From assembly GCA_032622095.1 (NCBI GenBank), contig CP136066.1:43599835-43663834 (forward strand): a stretch of 64,000 nucleotides of DNA, read 5' to 3'. Position numbers and translations under genes: made by a program. Origin of the DNA: Siphonodentalium dalli. Lineage: Eukaryota > Mollusca > Scaphopoda > Gadilida > Siphonodentaliidae. The notes beneath the pieces are model-generated. The model was not told the DNA's origin. It saw only the letters and a list, made by a program, of their open reading frames with translations, and ran no database searches. Position 1 is the stretch's first letter. Each line of letters begins with the position of its first letter. Of the stretch, positions 21,595 to 33,743 are shown one piece after another.

Positions 21595-22535
21595 CAAAAG
21601 TCTAAAAATAAATGGATAAACATACCACCATCGATACATGTAAAAACAATAAGTATTGTCGATGTAACTACAAATACCGTATTCGAAAATAATTAGCAGT
21701 CATAAATGTCTATATTTGTCAAATTTTCCCGGTTAACATGGTTATTTCTGTTTGATGGACAATATATTGTATGCATATTAATATTGGAATAACCACATGC
21801 ACATATAATAAATATTCTGTTCATTTAAAGCCAACTGTCTGTTTCCTGACATGACCCGGATACCTGTAACATGTAGAGCCATGCCACATAAATTAGATTT
21901 TGCTTATTACGTATTGAGCTATTTTGGTACAATGTTTTTTAGTACATCCTTGGTTTAAACATATTTATTGTAACAAGGGATTGGGAGACAACTTAATGTG
22001 ACCCTCTCCCGACAATATTTACACACATGTTTAAACAAGATGAATAACAGATATATAGTACATCCTTCGGTATGTAATTTTAAAGATGGCGTCGGAAACA
22101 GAATATGGACTTAATTATATACCAAGTGTGTATGTAATCGTTTTATATAACGTTGTGTTAATGAAGCGTTTCTCTTGAATGACTATAGTAATTCCTTCTG
22201 GGGTTTGTTTGCAATGGAGATGGTTGGCAACAGACTATGTCCGTGAAATGCATTTCTAATTAGTTGTGGCTGCACCATGGATCGAAATGGTCGATTCGAA
22301 AAAAATCCACACGTGAGAAATTGAACCCGGTGATGAGCGCGATAACAATCAACATACATTTAATAACATTTTTCAAAAGACCCACTTCCCAAGAAAACGA
22401 TAAGCAAATACTAGTTAGCCATAGCGATTACTCTGTAGCTGGTAGCCAATAAATACATGTAGTTGTATCGGTGGTCGATGTAGGCTACCTGGTGGTGATG
22501 ATGACATCAATACGATTACTTCCCGAAACTACTAG
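21595..22535. other. Intergenic DNA
   Basis: Unremarkable AT-rich sequence with no exon or repeat that I can support. Confidence 0.4.
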
Positions 22536-22538
22536 AGT

Positions 22539-23262
22539 ATATGTAACTCCGGTCGGTTCACAAGCCACACTCGATGGGTCAACCGAAAATGGTCTTGACA
22601 ACTATAGAGTAACTGTGTCCGATTCCCAAACCCCGAATCGATGCGTCCAACGAAATATGTGTATACTATAGAGTAACTCTGGCCGATTCCCAAACCCCGA
22701 ATCGATGCGTCCAACGAAATATGTGTATACTATAGAGTAACTCTGGCCGATTCCCAAACCCCGAATCGATGCGTCCAACGAAATATGTGTATACTATAGA
22801 GTAACTCTTGCCGATTCCCAAACCCCGAATCGATGCGTCCAACGAAATATGTGTATACTATAGAGTAACTCTGGCCGATTCCCAAACCCCGAATCGATGC
22901 GTCCAACGAAATATGTGTATACTATAGAGTAACTCTGGCCGATTCCCAAACCCCGAATCGATGCGTCCAACGAAATATGTGTATACTATAGAGTAACTCT
23001 GGCCGATTCCCAAACCCCGAATCGATGCGTCCAACCAAATATGTGTATACTATAGAGTAACTCTGGCCGATTCCCAAACCCCGAATCGATGCGTCCAACG
23101 AAATATGTGTAGGGTATATATATATATGTGTAGGGTATATATATATATATGTGTAGGGTATATATATATATGTGTAGGGTATATATATATATGTGTAGGG
23201 TATATATATATGTGTAGGGTATATATATATGTGTAGGTTATATATATGTGTAGGGTATATAT
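22539..23262 (+). repeat. 64-bp satellite (about 8 units) followed by a TA-rich array
   Basis: TATAGAGTAACT recurs at 22603, 22667, 22731, 22795, 22859, 22923, 22987 and 23051, an exact 64-bp period; units carry CCGATTCCCAAACCCCGAA. The first unit (from 22539) is diverged, the others nearly identical. From 23107 it changes into short GTGTAGGGTATATATATA units of varying TA length. Confidence 0.95.
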
Positions 23263-23267
23263 ATGAG

Positions 23268-23885
23268 ATTCAGGTTGAACAATGTAATGTAAACGTAATA
23301 AGCTGAATGAAAGGATATTAATTGATAAATAATTAAATATGCCATCATCTACACATTTCACACTCACGTCTATGCTCGATATCATTACGAGGAGAACGAT
23401 ACCATTCTGTTACACACTGCTGGATATTTGAAATTCCAGGTAACAGGTCAAATAAGAATGCTTCTGTAAATTCACGAAATGATTCCACAACATATGGTTA
23501 AAACGATATAATATGCCATGTCGCACGCGTGTGTTCGTCAGTTTTCGTAGTGGTTCCTGGTCCCAAAATGAATGATACATTCAGTTGAACAAACGTATTG
23601 AAAGCGTAATAAGAACCTGAACAAAAAATATAAATAATTAGGGAAATGTGCCATCATCTACACACATCAAACGTATATAGTGGATTCCTTTACAAGAAAA
23701 ACGATATGTTCTGTAACAAGCTGTTTGATATTTAAATTCTCTGGTAATATATATGATCTCATGAAGTGGATTGGTCAAATAAGAATGCTTAATAGGGATA
23801 AATCTGCACAATATATATGTCTCAGGCGCGTGGTCGGTGGTTACCGTGGTAGTTCCAGGCCCCAAAGTTAATGACATATTAGGTT
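23268..23885 (+). repeat. ~310-bp diverged tandem duplication
   Basis: 23268-23575 and 23580-23885 share TTCAG.TTGAACAA, GCCATCATCTACACA, AAACGATA..TTCTGT, GGTCAAATAAGAATGCTT and GTGGTTCCTGGTCCCAAA-like blocks in the same order. It is non-coding. Confidence 0.7.
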
Positions 23886-24299
23886 TATTGTAAACGATAT
23901 TAGAAGACCCTGACAAAAGAATAGAACTGAATTTGTAAATATTACACAACCTACATATGTCACATGTATAAGGTCGATCAAAATAACATACGAAGTGCTC
24001 GCCTACATTTATCTTATCTGCATTTGCACGACAGCTTCGCCCATATTACGCCCTGTTAATAATATTTAAAAGGACAAGTGATAGATAGTAGGCTGATACA
24101 CCGCTAGCCAGAACAATCCCAAACACACAAAAGTCACGATTTCCGATACTTCTATTTTAACTTGGTAACAACTGTGTTTTTCGACCAGTTCATGATTTAC
24201 TATTATTATCGCCAATTAGGTGACGTCAAGCTAATGGCGTAAGGGTCAGGTTATTATTGAGTGCGTCAAACCATTAACGGACCGACACATACGTCAGAG
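23886..24299. other. Intergenic DNA
   Basis: No feature recognised. Confidence 0.4.
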
Positions 24300-25235
24300 C
24301 TGTTGGGCCGTTATGCGAATTCAACCCACAGAAACATTGTGCTACTGTAATAGGAATGCACACGAAGTGGTAATAATGATTATTTGGCTACTATTGGGTC
24401 ACGGAGAGGATTCTCATATGATCTGCCAGGTTTCCAGACTGATTAAACAACTTCCGACCCGGTATGTATTCTCTTGTGTGTTTCCATGTTATCGGAACCA
24501 CGAAATATCACATATGACAGACACCATATATAAGATGCCACACTATTATGGGCTATCGCCAGTGGTTTTGGTCATCGTGCATTTTCAGACCCCAGATACA
24601 TGTATGACTGAAATCGTTCTGTCACACGCATATGGGCGAACGCCGGTGTGAAATTTATTTTTATTGTTTATGTTCTCATGTTTTCGGAATCACTAAATGT
24701 CTCTGGCACACGTCACACTCGTATGGTCGATCACCGTTGTTGGTCCTCCTATGTATTGTGATACTCCAGAGTCCAGATATGACTGAAAATCAACAGTCGA
24801 TTATCTCGTATGGACGATCGTCGGTAAGGGTCCACTTGTGCATCGTCAGACTCTAGATATGACTGAATTCATTCTATCACACGCGTATGGGCGATCGCAG
24901 GTGTGACTTGTGTATGTGTTGTCAGGTTTTTGGAATCACTAAATGTCTTCTGACACATGCCGCACCACTCGTATGGACGATCGTCGGTGAGGGTCCTCAC
25001 GTACATGGTCAGACTCCATATATGACTGAATTTCTTCTGACACGTCACATTCGTATGGTCGATCACCGTTGTTGGACCTCGTATGCATTTCGAGACTTGT
25101 GATATGACTGAATTCCGTCTGACACACTCGTATGGGCTATCCCCGGTGTGGGTCCTCTCGGTGTGGGTCCTCTCGTGCAATGGTGTCCAAAAATCGACTG
25201 TTAATTTTACATCAAAAGCTTGCGTTTTTTTACTA
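24300..25235 (-). pseudogene. Broken C2H2 zinc-finger gene
   Basis: Read on the minus strand, finger pieces recur in shifting frames: THTGDSPYEC, CQKKFSHIWSLTMY, DDRPYEWCGMCQKTFSD, CQTEFSHITSLEMH, GDRPYECDV and others further left. Linkers of the TGDRPYEC type are clear, but His residues are lost and frameshifts and stops separate the fingers. It faces the + strand zinc-finger ORF at 21.2 kb and is probably an inverted paralogue. Confidence 0.7.
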
Positions 25236-25580
25236 CATAATTCATTGTCTGTTTTATTTTTTATATCCAAATCTGGAGATTTTACTTCTAAAGTGGTGAC
25301 CTTATTTTACATCAAAAGCTGGCGATTTTACATCAAAACTCGTTAGTTAGATAATTAAAAAAATAGCGATTAACATCAAAACTCGTTAGTTGCATCAAAA
25401 GTCGTCAGTTACTTCAAAATCTGGCGTACACCATTTCATTTTAATTTTTATTAAAAAACAGTTCCATGCACAAAATGAGCTGCATATCGAGCAAATTTGA
25501 TTGTATCGGTCTATACATCTTCGAATTGGACGAACAGTAGCGCGCGATTGGTATTATACATATCGAATTGGACGAATAGT
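25236..25580. other. Short degenerate TTACATCAAAA repeats
   Basis: Loose repetition of TTTACATCAAAAGCTGGCGA and AACATCAAAACTCGTTAGTT between 25200 and 25430, then AT-rich DNA with a repeated TCGAATTGGACGAA at 25521 and 25564. Confidence 0.5.
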
Positions 25581-25584
25581 ACCG

Positions 25585-25679
25585 TCCAATGTATGGGCAA
25601 GTATCCTGATGTGTGCTATATTCGATCACCACCCGGACATTTGCCAGGTCTGCATTTGAGAGACTTTCTGGTGTGGTGA
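25585..25679 (+). pseudogene. Relic of a TRIM/NHL-like exon
   Basis: About 33 bases around 25608-25640 differ at only two positions from the 17.0-kb exon where it encodes VCYIPSSPGHL; here the translation is YPDVCYIRSPPGHLPG. Similarity fades on both sides and a stop follows at 25677-25679. It looks like a leftover of a duplicated TRIM/NHL copy in the same orientation. Confidence 0.55.
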
Positions 25680-25746
25680 ATGATAAACTTGCATTTTGTC
25701 TTGTGTTTTGTCTGATTCTGATTCAATCGGGGGGGGGGGGGGGGGT

Positions 25747-26399
25747 GCAGTTGAAATTTCCCAAGGTGAACACTGACACAAGTGTTGTTTCCGCGCACCA
25801 TCACGACTCGCTCAGCACCTTCAACAAAATATTTTAAACTTAAAGGGACACGTCCGTGCACCGTATTAAAGCTCGTGGGCTCGGCTCCATCAAACTTTGC
25901 CGTGGTCAGACGTGATTAATTGTTATTTATAAGATAACCTTAAAACAACACATGGTGGAGTGAAGGAGAAGATAACTCAATCTGATTCCTCTATAACACC
26001 CAGTGGACGATTTGTAAAGACCATTACAATGATCTCATCATTACAACTATCTCATCGTTGGTATTATGTACGACATAGGCTCCAGCGAATATTTCCTTTC
26101 CGAATATCGAACCGAATATACATGTACACCATATTCGCGAATCGAATCAAACATTAATTTTATCAACGATCGGTCAATGCAATAAAGTCCATGCGACTAA
26201 TGGTAATTGCACATATAGAAGTTTGTCTTTATCGTACAGACATTATAGTGCAAAGATAAAAACATGCTTCCATTGGAAACAATGGCCTTGATAAAATATA
26301 ACCTCGTTGCCAAATGATTCTTAGTTAACGATCGGTCAAAGCAAGAAAGTCTACGGTGGCTGATTTAGGACATAAAAAACAATTGTTATCTCGAAATAT
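25747..26399. other. Intergenic DNA
   Basis: After a poly-G run (25729-25746) no gene is seen. AACGATCGGTCAA occurs twice (26165 and 26329). Confidence 0.4.
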
Positions 26400-26960
26400 C
26401 AACAGCATCTTAAAATTTCGACGGCTTACAATTTTATTTGATATTTTATGAAAACATGGCCGCTGGCAGCAATCTTGTATTTTATTATTTGCATCACTGA
26501 ATCCTTTGGCAAACCCTACAAGCCACATCCCTCATTTGATCGTCACTAAACTTCATATGGATACTCAGGGTGACCTCTAGATGTGAGCTTACCATTTTTC
26601 CCAAAATCTATTTTAAAAAACATGGTTGCCAGCGGCCATCTTATATTTTACTCTTTGTAAATCCTTTAACACACCCTACAGGTCACATCTCTCATCCAAT
26701 CGTCATCAAACTTCTTATTGATCTTCAGGGTGTCCTTAGATGGGATTTTACCATTTGTCCCGAATTATGTTAAAAAGCATGGCCACCAACGGCCATATTG
26801 GATTTCAAATTAGAATCCATCGTTACACCAGGCAGCCTACAATTATACGGTAAGCGAAATGTGTTGAAAAATTACACGCATGCTTGGGATCACCTCTAGA
26901 TGGGAGCCATCAAATTTGAATATTTTTCGATGAAATCCATGCAACAATGGTGATGGTTTT
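26400..26960 (+). repeat. Dispersed repeat, three module copies (family of 8.0 kb)
   Basis: Modules of AACATGG..GC..GCGGCCAT, CACCCTACAGGTCACATC, CATCCAATCGTCATCAAACTT and TCAGGGTGACCTCTAGATG follow one another. These match the modules at 7956-8360 and 54.1-55.4 kb. Confidence 0.6.
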
Positions 26961-27835
26961 ATGTACATATATGTACATGGATACATGTACATGTACCTGT
27001 ATCTACTGTATAAATAACCACGACAGACATTGGTGTGCATTTGAAGGCAGAAGGTAACACGTATGGTTTTACCAAATGCACCAATGACTATACCTGTATA
27101 TATATAGAGCAGATGGTATCATATTTGACATAATATTTCCAGCCATTTTCCAGTGATTTCCATAATCTAGGCGGCAATATATGCCATTATCGCTCATAGC
27201 GGTATGACACCCAAATGTTCCAAATTGATACTGCTAAGAGTAATTGGTGGCAAATAGCGGCTGACAAAAGCACATGCCAAGGCCAAAAACCAAAAACTTC
27301 TCTGTTTCCGATAACATTGGGAAAAATTTCCAGAGAGGCAGACAGGGAGTTTTGTTTTTTCTAAACTTTTCAGCCGTAAGCATTATAATAGTGTACCCGT
27401 TGTTACGGTGCCATGGACTATGGTAGAACCATGTGTATGGAAAATAAGCGTGAATCATTGGATAAAAACATGTCCCTTAAATTTATTCATCTCTACCAAC
27501 GTTGAGCTTAATACATGTATAACCCACTTATTGGGATTGCGAAAATGATAAGTATTCATATTGACACTCTAGCAGGTAACTAACTATAAGACTAGCTTTC
27601 TGGAGAAAATTGAAAAAATAAATTGAGTCAGGCAAGAACATCTCAGCCAGACAGGATGTTGGAAACAAAGATGTTTTTTTTTTGGGCATAACCACCGATC
27701 TTGTAAAAACATCATTCAGCGACCAGCGACATCACTTAATTGAAACAGGAAGAACAGGTTTTATAGAATATATCGGTTGTGGTTTGCTTTTGATATAGAA
27801 AACAGAAACCATAAAACCGCACATCACTGCAGTGT
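26961..27835. other. Intergenic DNA
   Basis: A short TACATGTACATGTAC-rich tract near 26960-27000. No exon, RNA gene or repeat array is otherwise recognised. Confidence 0.4.
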
Positions 27836-28030
27836 AATTTATTATGGTGTATATGCGAGTATCCCATAGGGAGCCTCATATACCGTATATAAGAGAATGC
27901 ATTGGCATACAAGGTCAAGGTACATATTGTTAGGCCAATTTCTTCTCTTCTAAATATATGTGAGGCTCCATTTGGGAGGGTTTTCGCAAATACGTGTTCC
28001 GGTATTCAGGAAGCTCCAGTTATGGAAGGG
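27836..28030 (-). mobile_element. One-ended TTAA MITE with palindromes
   Basis: The right end, read on the minus strand, is CCCTTCCATAACTGGAGCTT directly after TTAA (28031-28034). It matches the left end of the 10522-10844 element. Inside are the CCAATGCATTCTCTTATATA arms. No matching left terminus is found, so the copy is truncated. Confidence 0.6.
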
Positions 28031-28336
28031 TTAACTAGTTAACATGTATACATGGTTTTATTAACGGTTTGTATTGTGAAGAGGTGAAATTGCCCGAAGC
28101 CTCCACTGTTACATTTTGCACCAGGTTCTATTCATAATCAATTTTCAATTGAAATTATTTTTACTGTATACTGTTTGGGTTAACTTTCTCAAGTGGATTA
28201 ATGGTAATACATGTACATCGAACGTTAGAGGTATGGGGGAGTATGAGGATACCACTGGAATTTTCAAAATGTTAGCCCATGTAGCCCAAGCCCCCAGCCT
28301 GCACACCCACCATAACAAATCCCACAAACCTTTTAA

Positions 28337-28782
28337 CCCTTTACCCAACAGAAGGGCCCTGTGCCAATGCATTCTCTTATATATGCGAGTCGACCATAGG
28401 TCGCCTCGCATATATAAGAGAATGCATTGGCTTAACACATTAAAAATTATAAAATTGTTAAAGAATGTAAAAGTGTTAAAAAAAGATTTTTTTTAGGCCA
28501 CGGCATTCTCTTATATATGCGAGGCGACCTATGGTCGACTCGCATATATAAGTGTTAAAAAAAGATTTTTTTTAGGCCACGGCATTCTCTTATATATGCG
28601 AGGCGACCTATGGTCGACTCGCATATATAAGAGAATGCATTGGCACAGGGCTAACTGTAACTATCACAATGTGGTCAAGGAGCCGGTTCCAATGATATCC
28701 ATATTTGTATGGTTCTATTGAGACAGACCGAAGATATTTTAGGCTGTTGAAGCTTTATTTGGCCGGTTTGTTGGGTAAAGGG
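28337..28782. mobile_element. 446-bp TTAA-flanked MITE with perfect 14-bp termini
   Basis: TTAA (28333-28336) CCCTTTACCCAACA ... TGTTGGGTAAAGGG TTAA (28783-28786): perfect terminal inverted repeats and a duplicated TTAA, the hallmark of piggyBac-type elements. No transposase is present. The interior has a 75-bp palindrome (28359-28433), then the palindrome again in a 79-bp tandem duplication (28472-28652). ORFs here on both strands are by-products of the palindromes. Confidence 0.85.
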
Positions 28783-28789
28783 TTAATGT

Positions 28790-29634
28790 ACAGTGTATAA
28801 TATCGGTAGCTTTGCGGAAGTCGGCATCTATATGAGTGCATTATATTTACTCACATCCGCGTTTGTCGTATATAGACCGAGTGAACCGTGCTACATACTC
28901 TACAAAGTCAGCCCAAAAATATCAAATAAATTTTGTATAATTCATACACTAAGTATAAAAAACGTTGATAGAATCCGAAGATGCACGCAATGTTGTGATT
29001 CTATTTCCCAGTTAATTTATAAACACAATCCAACGTGTAATTTCTTCTCTTGTGCAAAAATGTTCAATCTGTCAGAAACTGTTATGCCACATTCAAATTG
29101 TGAAGCTGGTTGGTAAACACTTTTAAATCTACGATCCTAAATCACTAACGGAACAATATTAAAACCAATGCAAATGAAACAACTATAACAAAAAGCAATC
29201 AAGTCACAACAACTTAAAACTGCTGGCTGACCCCTTCTGGATCTTGCGCACATGTATTTGGTAACCCAGTTGTCGAAAAACAACATAAGCTGTTTGCCAA
29301 TCGGTTTCAAACAAGTATACCATCAAATTGGTAAACTCAGACGGCCAGTGTCAATGAAAAGAGCGAAGAACGAAAGAACTGAATTTTATACGTTATATTA
29401 TATAATTGTTTCTCCAATAAAAACATATATATATAAATGTCACTATTATTCAGCAGGCAAAGTGTATCAACGGAACCTCCTCGTTTAGATTTCCGACCTA
29501 CTTTAAAGTGTAGATAGATGTGCGATATAGAAAGCTGAACTATTCAATAAACTGGCATCCAGAAGGTTACAGAGACATAACTAATGTACGACTGGTGCTC
29601 TCTGGTAGAGATTGCCAACATCCTTGGAGAAGAA
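28790..29634. other. Intergenic DNA
   Basis: The 107-codon ORF on + at 28793-29116 has no recognisable domain or strong splice context. I do not call it. Confidence 0.35.
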
Positions 29635-29895
29635 CTTCCAATTGGGGTTACTAAACGTACATGACTCATTTGAACCTCAAGATGATGTTATCATAATTGG
29701 TAGCAGGGACAACATAGGTCGATTAGTCACGAAATACCGGTATAATTAAGTCTTTATCCTGAGAGTAAAAACATACCGAAATCATCGTAATTTTCCAGCT
29801 CTTTTCAAACATAAATGATATAAATGCTGGTCAACCATACCAGACCAAGAACAGACTAACACAACACTTATTTATTCATGCTGACTAATTGTTCT
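29635..29895 (+). repeat. Diverged dispersed repeat (copies at 45.6 and 49.1 kb)
   Basis: TAAACGTACATGACTCATTTG here corresponds to TAAACGGACATGGCTCATTCG at 49.15 kb. ACCAGACCAAGAACAGACTAACAC corresponds to a similar string at 49.36 kb, and a weaker match is at 45.7 kb. Confidence 0.5.
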
Positions 29896-31090
29896 TATTT
29901 CTTAAACACATTGTATCAACATATGTATTTGGGTAAAATATATCTACAACTCATCCAATATTAAGAATATGAGGGCATGTGACTAAACAATAAGAAAGCA
30001 AGAGGTAGCCGAATGACGATATTTTCGAATAATAGAATCTCTTGAAAATTCGATACAACATCAAGTCGCATAATAGCAATTCATTAGGTGAGTTCAAATC
30101 AAATTCGTATACATTTAAAGCCATAAATAACTAAACTCCCCCCTGATATTGCGGGAAATCTTCAGATGTTGTAATTGGATTGCGATAAATTTTGGAAGAT
30201 AATTCCATATACGTTAAGAACATATCCTATAACAAATGTAATGTGCAGAGTCGACTTTCAAAAAATCACAAATGATTAGGTTCATTAAGAGGAAACATAT
30301 GTTGGACATTTGTTGGACTAACAGAATTATCGGTTAGCGACATGTGAACCTTTCCTTGGTGACTTGGCACCTTACACCAGTAGGGCGGATTGTGCAGTCA
30401 ACATAAGAGTGGAAAATGACAATGCTGAGCTACTGCAATGTGAACTGACAGCCACCTGGTCACTGTCCAATAATTATAATGAAGACACTAACCAAGTTTT
30501 GCCTAATACTTCCACCCCTTAATGATGAGACATGTTGTTATATTCGGAGCCAACTTGGTGTGGCAGGGAGTTTCATGCAGTACTAAGTTGTTCTTCACAT
30601 GCCTTTGTAAATGTATTTTGAACTGAGCACTACATCCATACAACCGTTACTGTTCATCACTCAAACATGCAATCTCTCAGGGGAGTCAACATTAGCTCAA
30701 ATCATCATAATTACACGCGCATAGAGCCCTCGCGGGGACAGGCCCTAGCCATACAAATCCCATTATTACAAATCATCAGTCATATATTATTAATATATAT
30801 ATATATATATAAATATCTTTTATTTCTCCATTTCTGAAGAGTCAATATATAATCAAACAATTACACGTAATATAAACAAGGAATTACACAAAAATTTCAT
30901 GCACAAACAATTATGTACAAACAAAGATACACAAGACAATATAAATGGACACACACATATATTGTGGCATAGGAACAGTAACATGTGCATCTACACGTAC
31001 ACGATTACACGATGAAATGTATCCACGCAGTGATGGTTACAGACAGGAATGAAATGTATCCACGCAGTGATGGTTACAGACAGGAATGAA
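29896..31090. other. Intergenic DNA with a SINE tail scrap, TA tract and 37-bp duplication
   Basis: 30717-30780 carries GAGCCCTCGCGGGGACA and an ATTATT-type tail resembling the 3' end of the SINE at 14.8 kb. A TA run lies at about 30790-30812. At 31012-31089 a 37-bp block with GTATCCACGCAGTGATGG occurs twice in tandem. Confidence 0.5.
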
Positions 31091-31112
31091 ATCTGGAGAA
31101 CATTATAGTGTA

Positions 31113-31373
31113 CTAATGTCTATTATCCCCGAATATCCAAAGGTGCCAGATTTGAGCGGCTTCTCTCACCATAAAATCAACAATCTTCAGGACATCTTCA
31201 GCGATGCCATGGAGAGAATTTGGAATATACCCAATAAATATGAGCATTTGTTTGTCCACAGGGAGCTCATCAATGCATATATAACAGTCTATGTGGAAAT
31301 GTGGCAGGAAACGATACCAAGTGTCAATTCTTGAGTCGATTAGTAAAGAACAGTCGTGAAAAATGTGATTCAC
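31113..31373 (-). mobile_element. LINE 3' fragment (same family as 19.9-21.0 kb)
   Basis: The minus-strand ORF of 86 codons begins MNHIFHDCSLLIDSRIDTW. It aligns with the C-terminal EHILIDCHYLVNIRNDMF segment of the 19.9-kb LINE, and its tail (VDFMVREAAQIWH) with LNFMISATSRLWH. Only the C-terminal piece is present, consistent with 5' truncation. Confidence 0.6.
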
Positions 31374-31390
31374 AATGAGAAAGTAAAATT

Positions 31391-32110
31391 GCTTGTGTCT
31401 GGGGTATTTATGGCTTGTGTCTGGGGTATTTATGGCTTGTGTTTGGGGTATTTATGGCTTGTGTTTGGGGTATTTATGGCTTGTGTCTGGGGTATTTATG
31501 GTGTCTGGGGTATTTATGGCTTGTGTCTGGGGTATTTATGGCTTGTGTTTGGAGTATTTATGCTTGTGTCTGTGGTATTTATGGCTTGTGTCTGGGGTAT
31601 TTATGGCTTGTGTCTGGGGTATTTATGGCTTGTGTCCTGGGTATTTATGGCTTGTGTCTGGGGTATTTGTGGCTTGTGTCTGGGGTATTTGTGTCTGGGG
31701 TATTTATGGCTTGTGTCTGGGGTATTTATGGCTTGTGTCTGGGGTATTTATGGCTTGTGTCTGGGTTATTTATGGTGTCTGGGGTATTTATGCTTGTGTC
31801 TGGGGTATTTATGGCTTGTGTCTGGGGTATTTATGCTTGTGTCTGGGGTATTTATGGCTTGTGTCTGGGGTATTTATGCTTGTGTCTGTGGTATTTATGC
31901 TTGTGTCTGGGGTATTTATGGCTTGTGTCTGGGGTATTTATGGCTTGTGTCTGGGGTATTTATGGCTTGTGTCTGGGGTATTTATGGTGTCTGGGGTATT
32001 TATGGTGTCTGGGGTATTTATGCTTGTGTCTTGGGTATTTATGGCTTGTGTCTGGGGTATTTATGGCTTGTGTCTGGGGTATTTATGCTTGTGTCTGGGG
32101 TATTTATGGC
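31391..32110 (+). repeat. 22-bp minisatellite, about 33 units
   Basis: Unit GGCTTGTGTCTGGGGTATTT plus AT, with shorter variants lacking GG or GGCTT. Because the unit has no stop codon in any + frame and 22 is not a multiple of three, long ORFs arise in all three frames; I consider these artefacts. Confidence 0.97.
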
Positions 32111-32270
32111 ATGCTTTCCAAAGATGGGACATATGTAGATTTGTTTGGACGGTAGCGAAACGACAGAATTCACTCTGTGTTGATACGAGGTGTTGCCATT
32201 CGTTTTGAACTGATTTGAACACCACAATCATATGAGATAAATATTTCTAATGTGTTGAAAATAATATTCC

Positions 32271-33256
32271 AGGAGTGTAATATAAGGAGTGTAATATAAG
32301 GAGTGTAATATAAGGAGTGTAATATAAGGAGTGTAATATAAGGAGTGTAATATAAGGAGTGTAATATAAGGAGTGTAATATAAGGAGTGTAATATAAGGA
32401 GTGTAATATAAGGAGTGTAATATAAGGAGTCTAATATAAGGAGTCTAATATAAGCAGTGTAATATAAGCAGTGTAATATAAGGAGTGTAATATAAGGAGT
32501 GTAATATAAGGAGTGTAATATAAGGAGTGTAATATAAGGAGTGTAATATAAGGAGTGTAATATAAGGAGTGTAATATAAGGAGTGTAATATAAGGAGTGT
32601 AATATAAGGAGTGTAATATAAGGAGTGTAATATAAGGAGTGTAATACAAGGAGTGTAATACAAGGAGTGTAATACAAGCAGTGTAATACAAGCAGTGTAA
32701 TACAAGCAGTGTAATACAAGCAGTGTAATATAAGGAGTGTAATATAAGGAGTGTAATATAAGGAGTGTAATATAAGGAGTGTAAAATAAGGAGTGTAATA
32801 TAAGGAGTGTAATATAAGGAGTGTAATATAAGGAGGGTAATATAAGGAGTGTAATATAAGGAGTGTAATATAAGGAGTGTAATATAAGGAGTGTAATATA
32901 AGGAGTGTAATATAAGGAGTGTAATATAAGGAGTGTAATATAAGGAGTGTAATATAAGGAGTGTAATATAAGGAGTGTAATATAAGGAGTGTAATATAAG
33001 GAGTGTAATATAAGGAGTGTAATATAAGGAGTGTAATATAAGCAGTGTAATATAAGCAGTGTAATATAAGCAGTGTAATATAAGCAGTGTAATATAAGCA
33101 GTGTAATATAAGCTGTGTAATATAAGGAGTGTAATATAAGGAGTGTAATATAAGGAGTGTAATATAAGGAGTGTAATATAAGGAGTGTAATATAAGGAGT
33201 GTAATATAAGGAGTGTAATTTAAGGAGTGTAATATAAGGAGTGTAATATAAGCAGT
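32271..33256. repeat. 14-bp minisatellite, about 70 units
   Basis: Unit GAGTGTAATATAAG. Variant units cluster: CAAG-bearing ones at 32640-32735 and AAGCAG-bearing ones at 33040-33110, as expected of local slippage or unequal exchange. The 343-codon minus ORF (a 14-residue period of YTPYITLLILHSLY) is a product of the array. Confidence 0.97.
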
Positions 33257-33743
33257 CAACGTCGTTTCATGTAACCCACTTTATTTTATATAACCTTTTT
33301 TCCGAATATGAATCGTGTCATATTCCGTTTCGCATCATGGGTGTCAACATATTAGCGATAGAAAATGAAATAGTAAACGACTATATCCCTAACTCACATG
33401 GAATCCACGAAGAAGGAAAGTGACCGCGAAGTCTATCTGCATTTTGGATTTCTCTTCACTCTGTCACAGTAAAATAAAACTAGATGTTATACCAAGAGAG
33501 ACCAGTAGTGAGATTGGGTGCATTTTTCCAGATGAAAGTGTTACAATTGGCCATTGCCATTCCCAATAGCAGGGCCTGGTACCTACGTCACCAATCCAGT
33601 CTCTAACCCAAAGTGTTTCATTGTAATGTGTTTAAAATATATTTATACCACGATCGCCTATCTTACTATATAAATAAAGCCATATGTTTAAATTTTACAT
33701 TTAATCAACACCTGTTGATTAAACGTGCCTACTATTGATTAAA
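33257..33743. other. Intergenic DNA
   Basis: No gene or repeat recognised between the two arrays. Confidence 0.4.

Noticed and set aside
22603..23113. 64-bp satellite as a regulatory array
   Set aside because: Units are nearly identical along the whole length, as expected of plain tandem amplification; no sign of selected sub-motifs.
23050..23385. 111-codon minus ORF rich in Ile/Tyr/Thr/His
   Set aside because: Produced by the TA-rich array at 23.1-23.26 kb.
28116..28496. 126-codon ORF and its minus-strand counterpart
   Set aside because: Both run through the palindromes of the MITE, so openness and mirror similarity are trivial.
31356..32208. Three overlapping 246-271 codon ORFs
   Set aside because: They are the 22-bp minisatellite read in three frames; no frame is favoured and there is no start or splice context.
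32228..33259. 343-codon minus-strand ORF with 14-residue repeats
   Set aside because: A direct product of the 14-bp array, which lacks stops in these phases.
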